Source: Rhizobiales bacterium CCH10-E5 (GTDB lineage: Bacteria > Pseudomonadota > Alphaproteobacteria > Rhizobiales > Beijerinckiaceae). Taken from it: DNA of 12,826 nt. Below, in pieces: positions 1 to 6,072 of the stretch (positions are counted from its first letter, which is position 1; every line of letters begins with the position of its first letter). Below the pieces are notes generated by a model. It was not told the DNA's origin, made no database searches, and saw only the letters and a program-made list of their open reading frames with translations. The position numbers and the translations under genes are program-made. The stretch is taken from assembly GCA_001556125.1 (NCBI GenBank), contig LSIG01000079.1, positions 1 to 12,826 on the forward strand, given 5' to 3'.

Positions 1-544
1 TCCCGATGGATGTGATGGTGCTGGGCTGATCGACGAGGCGGTTCCAGGCGTCGCAGGCGGCGTCGATGATGTCGTCGTAGGTGTCGAAGACGCGGTTTGA
101 GAGCCAGTTGGCGCGCAGATACTGCCAGATGTTCTCGACAGGGTTCAGTTCGGGCGAGCGCGAGGGAAGGAAGATCAGCGAGATGTTTTTCGGCACGGCG
201 AGTTTGGCGGTCGTGTGCCAGCCGGCGCGGTCGAGCAGCAGGACGGCATGGGCGCCCTTGGCGACCGTCGCGGCGATCTCGTCGAGATGGGCCTGCATGG
301 CGTGGGTGTCGGCGAAGGGCATGGCGAGCGCGGCGCCGACACCGCGAGCCGGGCAGATCGCCCCGAACAGATAGGCGCTCTCGTAGCGCTGATCGGCGGG
401 CTGGCGAGGCCTGGTCCCGCGCCTGGCCCATTGCCGGACCAGACCATTCTTCTGGCCGATGCGGGCCTCGTCCTGGAACCAGAGTTCAATCGACTTGCGC
501 CTCGGCAGATGAGCGAGATGGGCCTTCAGCGTCGTCGCGAAGCT
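1..544 (-). CDS. IS630 transposase, catalytic part (OrfB), reached by -1 frameshift; C-terminus outside the window
   Basis: This is the DDE catalytic half. Translating minus-strand codons from 544 gives SFATTLKAHLAHLPRRKS and then three motifs with the catalytic acids: FQDEARIG (Asp codon at 472-470), LLDRAGWH (Asp at 232-230) and ELNPVENIW (Glu at 136-134). The last two are 32 residues apart, as expected for the IS630/mariner DDE superfamily. No stop is met before position 1, where the frame reads TITSIG. Relatives end a few residues further on, so probably only a short tail is missing. The frame has no obvious start of its own near 544, which supports expression by frameshifting from OrfA rather than independent initiation. 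Confidence 0.82.
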
Positions 545-1059
545 TTTTTAAAGGCGTCGATCGTGCGCTCGTCCTGAGCCGGATGGTGCGGCCGCGCGCT
601 GATATGGGAAAAGCCGATCTGCTTCAGAATCTTCCCGATCGTGCGCTCATGATAATCGACGCCGAAGCGCTCGTGGACGACCTTCTGCAGGTCGATGCGC
701 CGCCAGCGCACCACGCCATCGAGGGCCCGATCCGGGCCGGTCTCGACGATGGTCGCCAAGGCGGCGAGCTGATCGATCGAGAGCCTGGGCGGATGTCCTT
801 TGGAGCGGATGTCCTTTAGCCCGTCGGGGCCACCTTCGTTGAACCGGTGGACCCAGTCGCGCAGCGTCTGGCGGTCCATGCCGCCGATCCGCGCGGCCTG
901 CTCCCGATCCATCCCGTCGAGAACCGCCGCCAGCGACAAAAGCCGCCGGCTTTGGTTGGCGTGCCTCGATCCCGCCGCAAGCCGCCGCAGATCAAAGGCC
1001 GAATAGTCCGTTCGAAGCTTCACCGCAGCAGGCATGGCGCGAATCCTCCTCGCATCCAT
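526..1059 (-). CDS. IS630 transposase, N-terminal part (OrfA): helix-turn-helix DNA-binding half
   Basis: This 177-residue frame is the DNA-binding half of an IS630-family transposase. A helix-turn-helix region is visible near residues 50-80 (DREQAARIGGMDRQTLRDWV), followed by a second, winged-helix-like domain up to about residue 165. The frame ends shortly after residues AFKK, at the codons TTT AAA AAA GCT. A ribosome that slips back one base on this run enters the OrfB frame, giving a full-length OrfAB protein. Programmed -1 shifting is described for several IS630-family members, so the split is more likely functional than degenerate. The ATG at 1059 opens the frame; I see no strong ribosome binding site, which is common for transposases. 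Confidence 0.85.
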   Translation of the reverse strand: MDARRIRAMPAAVKLRTDYSAFDLRRLAAGSRHANQSRRLLSLAAVLDGMDREQAARIGGMDRQTLRDWVHRFNEGGPDGLKDIRSKGHPPRLSIDQLAALATIVETGPDRALDGVVRWRRIDLQKVVHERFGVDYHERTIGKILKQIGFSHISARPHHPAQDERTIDAFKKASRRR

Positions 1060-1097
1060 GGAATCAGCGAACCTGACCGCTGAAAAGACCCCGTGAG

Positions 1098-1238
1098 TCA
1101 GCCTCGACGGCCGTTGGTATCACTCGGTCGGGTCACTAGCCTTTCGTATTCGATCAGCAGGAGGCAGCCCAGCGTCAAGCGTCCTTGTGAGGGATTATAA
1201 AAGCCTTTGATGAACTGGAAAATCGCCATCCAGGTTCG
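1098..1238 (-). pseudogene. C-terminal remnant of an IS3-family transposase
   Basis: The minus-strand frame ending at the TGA 1100-1098 reads MAIFQFIKGFYNP and, further on, LTLGCLLLIEYERL. This matches the usual C-terminal pattern of IS3-family OrfB integrases (a Phe-Tyr-Asn-Pro segment followed by a LGYLSP.EYE-like segment). The catalytic core is absent, and a stop lies just upstream at 1241-1239, so only about 45 residues survive. The normally conserved His and Pro positions are changed, consistent with decay. The IS630 element probably inserted into or beside this remnant near the TA at 1137. The rest of 1240-1377 holds no gene I recognise, only an A-rich run at 1300-1307. Confidence 0.55.
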
Positions 1239-1377
1239 TTATGCAAGCGGAAGATCCGCATGCACTCGACCATCGGTTCGCTCAGCCGGACCGAGTTTGC
1301 AAAAAAAGGTCGGATTAACATAACTGACCGTCCCCAGAACTGGTAGCAGGCCAATTGGCGCCATTAACTGGCCGGAA

Positions 1378-2772
1378 TCATCGTAGTTCCGGGGCAAGAG
1401 GAGCCAGATCCGGCAGTTCGATCCGAATTTCCCGCCCGGTGCTCGGGAGTGGCGCGTTCTTGAGGACGACTGCCGGGACCAGCATCACGATCGCAACCAT
1501 CAGAAGCTGTATCAGCACGAATGGGACAGCGCCCCAGTAGATCTGTTCCGTCCTGATGGACGTGGGGGTGACGCTCCTGAGGTTGTACAACGCAATGCCG
1601 AAAGGCGGGTGCATGAACGAAGTCTGGAGATTAATTGCGAGTAAAACAGCCAGCCAAACCACATCGACGCCGACCTTGTGCGCGATCGGCGCGATCAGAG
1701 GGAGGACGATGAAGGCGATCTCGAAAAAATCGAGGAAAAAGGCAAGCCCAAAGACCGCTGCGTTCACCGCAACCACGAAACCGATCGGGCCAGCTGGGAT
1801 GTACTGAAACAGCGCCTCGATCATCAGCTGCCCGTTAAGCCCGCGGAACACGAGGGTAAAGAACGATGCGCCGATCAGCAGGAATATGACACCCGAGCAC
1901 AGCATGCCCGCTGCCATTGTCGCTTGTTTTAACCGGTCGAATGCAAGCCTCTTCTTGGCCAACGCAAGCAGGAGTGCTGCGCTGACGCCGATAGCGCCTC
2001 CCTCACTCGGCGTGGCCACGCCGAAGGCTATCGAGGCCAGAACGCATAGCACCAGACCGATCGGCACGGCGCCATCGACTACCATTTTTGCGCGGACGCG
2101 CCAGTCGGCCGCGTCAGACCAACCAGAGTCGAGGGTGGGCGGCGCCAGTTCCGGCTTCCACGACGTCAGGACGAATATGAAGGCGAGATAGAGTGCGACG
2201 AGGATGCCGCTGGGCAGCAGCGCCCCCCGGTAGATATCGACCAGCGATACCTCGAGCTGTTCCGCCAGCACGATCAGAACCAAGCTCGGTGGAACGACCT
2301 GCGCCAAAGTGCCCGAGGCGGCGATGACGCCGGTCGACAGCCGGCTGTCATAGCCTGCACGGATCATCACCGGCAGCGAAATCAGGCCGAGTGCGATCAC
2401 GGATGCGGACACGAAGCCGACGATCGGGGACAAGACCGTGCCGACAATCACGACCGCGTAGGCGAGACCGCCCGGCAGCCGGCGGAAGAGCCGGCTGAGC
2501 GCCAGAAGCATATCCTCTGCGATCCCGGTCCTTTCGAGGATCAATCCCATCAGCACGAGCAGGGGGATCGCCAGCAGATTGTCATTGTTGAACATGCCCA
2601 GAATTCGGAAGGACATGGCTGTGAGGAAAACTGGCGGGAACGCGCCAACAATGACGGCCACGCCGCCGAAAACGCCAGCTACGGCGGCCAGCGAGAACGC
2701 CACGGGAAACCCGACCAAGAGTACCACGACAAGCGAAGCCAGCATGGCCGGGGCGAGTGTTGCGACGGTCAC
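1378..2772 (-). CDS. dctM: TRAP transporter large permease, DctM family (TakM-like subgroup)
   Basis: This is the large membrane subunit of a tripartite ATP-independent periplasmic (TRAP) transporter, which carries out sodium-coupled uptake of organic acids or similar small anions. It is very hydrophobic throughout, with about 12 membrane segments over 464 residues, near the usual DctM length of 425-465. Family-like stretches include LLAIPLLVLMGLILERTG, SGTLAQVVPPSLVLIVL, FGVATPSEGGAIGV and SFMHPPFGIALYNLR. The last, with HPPFG, resembles the mannitol/chloroaromatic or 2-oxo-acid (TakM) type. I chose the GTG at 2772 because it overlaps the dctQ stop in a GTGA arrangement and has AGAGGA a few bases upstream. 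The same frame stays open up to 3054, but that part is a shadow of dctQ. Substrate unknown. Confidence 0.92.
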   Translation of the reverse strand: MTVATLAPAMLASLVVVLLVGFPVAFSLAAVAGVFGGVAVIVGAFPPVFLTAMSFRILGMFNNDNLLAIPLLVLMGLILERTGIAEDMLLALSRLFRRLPGGLAYAVVIVGTVLSPIVGFVSASVIALGLISLPVMIRAGYDSRLSTGVIAASGTLAQVVPPSLVLIVLAEQLEVSLVDIYRGALLPSGILVALYLAFIFVLTSWKPELAPPTLDSGWSDAADWRVRAKMVVDGAVPIGLVLCVLASIAFGVATPSEGGAIGVSAALLLALAKKRLAFDRLKQATMAAGMLCSGVIFLLIGASFFTLVFRGLNGQLMIEALFQYIPAGPIGFVVAVNAAVFGLAFFLDFFEIAFIVLPLIAPIAHKVGVDVVWLAVLLAINLQTSFMHPPFGIALYNLRSVTPTSIRTEQIYWGAVPFVLIQLLMVAIVMLVPAVVLKNAPLPSTGREIRIELPDLAPLAPELR

Positions 2773-3365
2773 TCCGTCCTCTCGATCAGCTGGAAACGCT
2801 GCAGCGGCCGCCGCTCGATTCCTTTCAGCGCCGCCATGCACCGAATGGCCTCGGCAATGCCTTGCAGTGCCAGAAGGAAAAAACCGACTGGGATGAAGCC
2901 CTTGATGATCCAGGCCGGCAGAGAGCTGAGGCTCTCGCGGCTGGCTCGGGTCTCGTTGGCGAGCAGCGAGGTGACGAAATGGGGCCAGCTCACCCAGATC
3001 ATCGCGGCGCAAACTGGCAGCAGCACAAGCGCGATGCCGAACAGGTCGAGCCAAGCGAGGCCGCGCTCACCGAGCCGGTGAGCCAGAACGTCAATCCGCA
3101 CATGCTGGTCGCGCTGAAAGGTGTAGGCCGCCATCAACAGCACGACCGCCGCGAAGAAATGCCACTGCATGTCGAAGGCGAGCGGCCAGGCGATCGAAAA
3201 TACCTTGCGAACGATCGCGTTGCTCGCGATCAGAACGGCGTTCGCAAGAAGCCCCCAGCAGACGATTCTTGCGACGACTGCGCTCAGTCGGTCGATCGCG
3301 GCAGCGAGTGACAACAGTGTGCGTATTGCTGTCGCCCTGGCCGCAGGTTTTCCGCTGAACGTCAT
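2769..3365 (-). CDS. dctQ: TRAP transporter small permease, DctQ family
   Basis: This 198-residue protein is the small membrane subunit that pairs with DctM. Four membrane segments are visible at roughly residues 30-50, 67-83, 104-128 and 151-172. Residues 87-92 (QHVRID), at the end of segment two, form the hallmark DctQ motif. Its length fits the family (150-200). It starts 7 bases after the stop of the DsbA-like gene, and its stop overlaps the dctM start, so the three genes are almost certainly co-transcribed and dctQ and dctM translationally coupled. No DctP/TakP solute-binding gene precedes it, although that is where one is usually found. Confidence 0.93.
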   Translation of the reverse strand: MTFSGKPAARATAIRTLLSLAAAIDRLSAVVARIVCWGLLANAVLIASNAIVRKVFSIAWPLAFDMQWHFFAAVVLLMAAYTFQRDQHVRIDVLAHRLGERGLAWLDLFGIALVLLPVCAAMIWVSWPHFVTSLLANETRASRESLSSLPAWIIKGFIPVGFFLLALQGIAEAIRCMAALKGIERRPLQRFQLIERTE

Positions 3366-3372
3366 CGCGCAG

Positions 3373-4014
3373 CTATTTGGAAGACGTTGACAGCAACGGT
3401 GCCAGGATCTTGTCGAACTCGTCGATCGACAGAGCGCCTACCCTCTTCTCGCCGTTGACGAAGAAGGTCGGCGTCGAGCTGACGCCGAACTCCTTCGAGC
3501 CTCGCTCCTGGATCTGCTTGACACCCTGGAACAGGTCCTCGCGCCGTAGGCAGGCCTCGACCGTCTCCTGCGTGAAGCCGGCCTGCTTCATCGTCTGGGT
3601 CAGGGCGTCGAGCGGCTTAGGTGAATGGGCCCAGCCCTCCTGCGTCTTGAAGAGCAGGTCGACGATCGGATACCATTTTGGCTCGTCGGCGCATCGCGCC
3701 AGCATGAACCCGGCCGTTGACAGCGGATCGAGCGGAAATTCGCGCGCGATGAAGCGGACCTTGCCCGTATCGACATACTTCGCCTTGAACGACGGCCAAG
3801 TGGTGATGTGAAAGTTCTTGCAGTGACTACAGGTGAGCGAGGCGTACTCGATCACGGTCACCGGCGCCGTCGGCGAACCGAAGATCTTCTCCGGCAACGG
3901 ACCGGGTTCCAGCAGCTTCGATGCCAAGGCGTTCTGCGCCAGCGCAGGATACGCGGAGAAGCCGCTGGCAAGCAGCCCGGCCGACAGGCCGAGGATCGAA
4001 CGGCGACTCAGCAT
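3373..4014 (-). CDS. Tat-exported DsbA-family thiol-disulfide protein
   Basis: This is a periplasmic thioredoxin-fold protein of the DsbA family, 213 residues. The N-terminus MLSRRSILGL carries a twin-arginine motif, then a hydrophobic stretch and a likely cleavage site after ALA (about residue 26), so export by Tat is probable. The active site is C62-S-H-C65 in the segment YASLTCSHCKNFH; the cis-proline loop is at residues 180-183 (S-T-P182-T). Two further cysteines (C108, C155) lie in the helical insertion. I chose the ATG at 4014 because AGGGAGGA sits 5 bases upstream and the signal peptide starts there; an in-frame ATG at 4080 lacks both. It is the first gene of the operon with dctQ and dctM. 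Its partner is unknown: it could oxidise, isomerise or bind a thiol substrate linked to the transporter. Confidence 0.88.
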   Translation of the reverse strand: MLSRRSILGLSAGLLASGFSAYPALAQNALASKLLEPGPLPEKIFGSPTAPVTVIEYASLTCSHCKNFHITTWPSFKAKYVDTGKVRFIAREFPLDPLSTAGFMLARCADEPKWYPIVDLLFKTQEGWAHSPKPLDALTQTMKQAGFTQETVEACLRREDLFQGVKQIQERGSKEFGVSSTPTFFVNGEKRVGALSIDEFDKILAPLLSTSSK

Positions 4015-4137
4015 AAAATCCTCCCTCGTTTGCGATACCGTCGCACCTGAAGCCACTTGAGGTTCAAGCGCTTTCTGCACGGGACCGCGAATTTATCCTG
4101 CGGCGTTTGATGGCAGGCGGTTCAAGCGCCGATCCGC

Positions 4138-4155
4138 CCGTCACGGCAGGTTCAC
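4138..4155 (+). promoter_or_regulatory. Weak candidate Pho box upstream of the alkaline phosphatase
   Basis: Two heptamers, CCGTCAC (4138-4144) and GGTTCAC (4149-4155), begin 11 bases apart, the spacing of the PhoB half-sites (consensus CTGTCAT). The first half-site matches well and the second poorly. The position, about 40 bases before the phosphatase start, would suit activation under phosphate starvation. The rest of the 181-base divergent interval (4015-4195) also holds two copies of GGTTCAAGCG at 4061 and 4119. No convincing -35/-10 pair was identified. Confidence 0.25.
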
Positions 4156-4195
4156 GCAAGGCTACTACCGCAACCGGGCAACCGGAGGCTTCCCC

Positions 4196-5722
4196 ATGAA
4201 CCGCAACGCCTTGATCCTTCCTCTCGCCGTCGCCCTGCTGACGGCAGCCTCTTCTGCGGCGCTGGCGCAAGCGCTGCCGCAGGCCAACGACCCTTATTTC
4301 GCGGTCGGCCGCGCCACGCTGGCCGAGAAGCTGAAGCTCGCGCCCAACACCAAGCGCGCCAAGAACGTCATCCTTTTCGTCGGCGACGGGATGGGCATCT
4401 CGACCGTCACCGCCACCCGCATCCTCGACGGCCAATTGAAGGGCGTCGATGGCGAGTCGAACCGGCTCGCGATGGAGCAGCTTCCCTACGCCGCCCTGTC
4501 CAAGACCTACACCCATGATGCCCAGGTCGCTGACTCCGCGCCGACCGCGACCGCGCTGGTCGCCGGCGTCAAGACCATCAACGGCGTGATCGGCGTCAAC
4601 AGCGAGACCAAGCTGCACGACTGCGCCAGCGCGACCGGCAAGGACGTCATGTCGCTGGCCGGCATCGCCGAGCGGGCCGGCCTCTCGACCGGCGTCGTCT
4701 CGACCGCGCGCATCAGCCATGCGACGCCGGCGGCGATGTATGCCCATACGCCGCATCGGGACTGGGAAAGCGACGCCAACATGCAGGCCGGCGATATCGC
4801 GGCCGGCTGCAAGGATATCGCCGCACAGCTCGTGGCTTGGCCGCAGGGCGACGGGCTGGAAGTGGCGCTCGGCGGGGGCCGCGACCGCTTCCTGCCCACG
4901 ACCATGGCCGACCCCGAGGACGCCAGCCGCACCGGCAGCCGCAAGGACGGCCGCGACCTAACCAAGGAATGGTTGGCGCGCTATTCCAACAGCGGCTCCT
5001 ATTTCTGGAACAAGGCCCAGTTCGACGCGATCGACGGCAAGACCACGCCGCGCCTGCTCGGCCTGTTCGAGCGCTCGCATATGAAATACGAGGCCGATCG
5101 CGCCGGCGACAAGGGTGGCGAGCCGTCGATCGCCGAGATGACGACCAAGGCGATCGACATCCTGTCGCAGAACCAGAACGGCTTCTTCCTGATGGTCGAG
5201 GGCGGTCGCATCGACCACGGCCATCATGACGGCGAGGCGCAGCGCGCGCTGCTCGACGGCGTCGCGATGGACGCGGCGCTCAAGGCCGCGCTCGCCAAGG
5301 TCGATCTGGAGGAGACGCTGATCATCGTCACCGCCGACCACAGCCACGTCTTCACGATCGGCGGTTACCCGGAGCGCAACAACCCGATCTTCGGCACCGT
5401 CCAGATCGGCGGCAAGCCGACCAAGGCCTCGGACGGCAAGGGCTACACCACGCTGAGCTACGCCAACGGCCCGGGCGCGGTGAAGATGAATGCCGAGCGT
5501 CCCGACCCGCTGACCGAAGACACCAAGGCGCTGGGCTACAAGCAGCAGGCGCTGGTGCCGATGGAGAGCGAGACCCATGCCGGCGAGGATGTCGCCATCT
5601 TCGCCATCGGACCTTGGGCGCATCTGTTCCAGGGCGTGGTCGAGCAGCAGTTCGTCTTCCACGTGATGGCGCATGCGACCGGCTGGGTCGAAAAGGCCGG
5701 ACTCCGGGCCGAGGCAAAATAA
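4196..5722 (+). CDS. phoA: Alkaline phosphatase (PhoA family), periplasmic
   Basis: This enzyme hydrolyses phosphate monoesters in the periplasm to scavenge phosphate. It is 508 residues, with a Sec signal peptide (residues 1-25, ending ALAQ). Active-site elements in order: D64 in FVGDGMG (metal), the nucleophile S114 in VADSAPTATAL, H175 in SHATP, R188 in HRDW (phosphate binding), E335 in VEGGRID, D340 and H344 (metal), D381-H382 in TADHSH, and H461 in ETHAGED (metal). Positions equivalent to Asp153 and Lys328 of the E. coli enzyme are His (H175, H341), as in mammalian and some marine bacterial enzymes. A ribosome binding site (CCGGAGG) precedes the ATG. It is divergent from the DsbA-like gene, followed by a terminator, and hence monocistronic. 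PhoB control is plausible but weakly supported. Confidence 0.95.
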   Translation: MNRNALILPLAVALLTAASSAALAQALPQANDPYFAVGRATLAEKLKLAPNTKRAKNVILFVGDGMGISTVTATRILDGQLKGVDGESNRLAMEQLPYAALSKTYTHDAQVADSAPTATALVAGVKTINGVIGVNSETKLHDCASATGKDVMSLAGIAERAGLSTGVVSTARISHATPAAMYAHTPHRDWESDANMQAGDIAAGCKDIAAQLVAWPQGDGLEVALGGGRDRFLPTTMADPEDASRTGSRKDGRDLTKEWLARYSNSGSYFWNKAQFDAIDGKTTPRLLGLFERSHMKYEADRAGDKGGEPSIAEMTTKAIDILSQNQNGFFLMVEGGRIDHGHHDGEAQRALLDGVAMDAALKAALAKVDLEETLIIVTADHSHVFTIGGYPERNNPIFGTVQIGGKPTKASDGKGYTTLSYANGPGAVKMNAERPDPLTEDTKALGYKQQALVPMESETHAGEDVAIFAIGPWAHLFQGVVEQQFVFHVMAHATGWVEKAGLRAEAK

Positions 5723-5740
5723 GCCTCGCCGGGCGCCATC

Positions 5741-5780
5741 GACGAAGACGGGCCGGGGTTAATCCCGGCCCGTTCTCGTC
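5741..5780 (+). terminator. Strong hairpin terminator after the phosphatase gene
   Basis: A perfect 10-bp stem, ACGGGCCGGG (5748-5757) paired with CCCGGCCCGT (5764-5773), closes a 6-base loop. After a short internal loop it is extended by GACGA (5741-5745) paired with TCGTC (5776-5780). It lies 18 bases past the stop codon. There is no long T tract, only a T-rich foot, but the stem is strong enough to act as a terminator or 3' stabiliser. Confidence 0.8.
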
Positions 5781-5815
5781 TGGTGCATAATGCGCAGCGT
5801 CCATAGACTGGCGAT

Positions 5816-5917
5816 ATGGACGCTCTGAGTCTCCCCGGCCTCTTCGCCCTGACGACCATGCTGATCACCTACGCCTTCGAGGACGCAGTGCCTGCGTGGC
5901 GCTCTGACGCTGGATGA
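5816..5917 (+). pseudogene. Truncated 5' end of a small hydrophobic-protein gene
   Basis: The frame from the ATG at 5816 reads MDALSLPGLFALTTMLITYAFED and then changes character (AVPAWRSDAG) to a stop at 5915-5917. The first 22 or so residues look like the start of a small membrane protein: a short polar head, then a hydrophobic helix ending YAFED. I recall small proteins with a similar opening in Rhizobiales, about 65-70 residues long, but cannot confirm this from the sequence alone. The likely break is at about 5882. No good ribosome binding site is visible. It could instead be an orphan 33-residue peptide, which I think less likely. Confidence 0.35.
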
Positions 5918-6047
5918 AGCGGCCCGATACAAAGGTCCCTACCGAGTAGCAGCAAGGCCAGAGAAACTGAATCGCGTCCGGAGCAAAGTCGCGCCAACTC
6001 CCATCCTAGAGATGTTAGCGCACTGGGGCGGTTTCCTCAGCGCATGA
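5865..6047 (+). other. Unassigned open frame, possible 3' fragment of a gene
   Basis: This frame is open for 60 codons with no plausible start codon, and ends at the TGA 6045-6047. From about 5889 it reads CLRGALTLDEAARYKG, then a basic stretch (RVAARPEKLNRVRSK), and ends EMLAHWGGFLSA. The composition is protein-like (charged amphipathic helices), and it begins just where the truncated gene at 5816 breaks off. It may therefore be the C-terminal end of a gene brought in by rearrangement. I do not recognise the family; an IS-derived protein is possible. The remaining bases to 6072 hold nothing I can name. Confidence 0.25.
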
Positions 6048-6072
6048 CGAGCAGGATGACCGTCCTTCGACG

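Larger units (their letters stand above)
1..1137 (-). mobile_element. IS630-family insertion sequence, cut by the window start
   Basis: Two consecutive minus-strand frames encode an IS630-type (Tc1/mariner-related) transposase, so most of the element lies in the window and its 3' end runs off at position 1. The upstream boundary is not proven. IS630 elements insert at TA, and the TA at 1137-1138 lies just where IS3-transposase coding similarity from the neighbouring remnant seems to stop, so I place the boundary there tentatively. The terminal inverted repeat cannot be tested because the other end is outside the window. The three acidic catalytic residues are readable, so the element may still be active. 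Confidence 0.8.

Noticed and set aside
97..819. Plus-strand 240-codon frame opposite the IS630 transposase
   Set aside because: Arg-rich antisense shadow; all DDE and HTH motifs are on the minus strand.
1310..1331. GGTC-flanked AT-rich segment (GGTCGGATTAACATAACTGACC) as a possible recombination site
   Set aside because: The dyad is only 4 bp at the ends, and no partner copy was found in the window, so an attachment or terminal-repeat role cannot be supported.
2773..3054. N-terminal extension of the DctM frame (94 extra codons)
   Set aside because: It runs antiregister through dctQ, reads as Arg/His-rich nonsense, and the GTG at 2772 has a ribosome binding site and overlaps the dctQ stop as expected for coupled TRAP genes.
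4064..4756. Minus-strand 230-codon frame across the phosphatase
   Set aside because: It is the shadow of phoA in high-GC DNA, with Arg/Gly/Asp-rich composition; PhoA motifs are complete on the other strand. The frames at 4958-5674 and 5352-5804 were rejected for the same reason.
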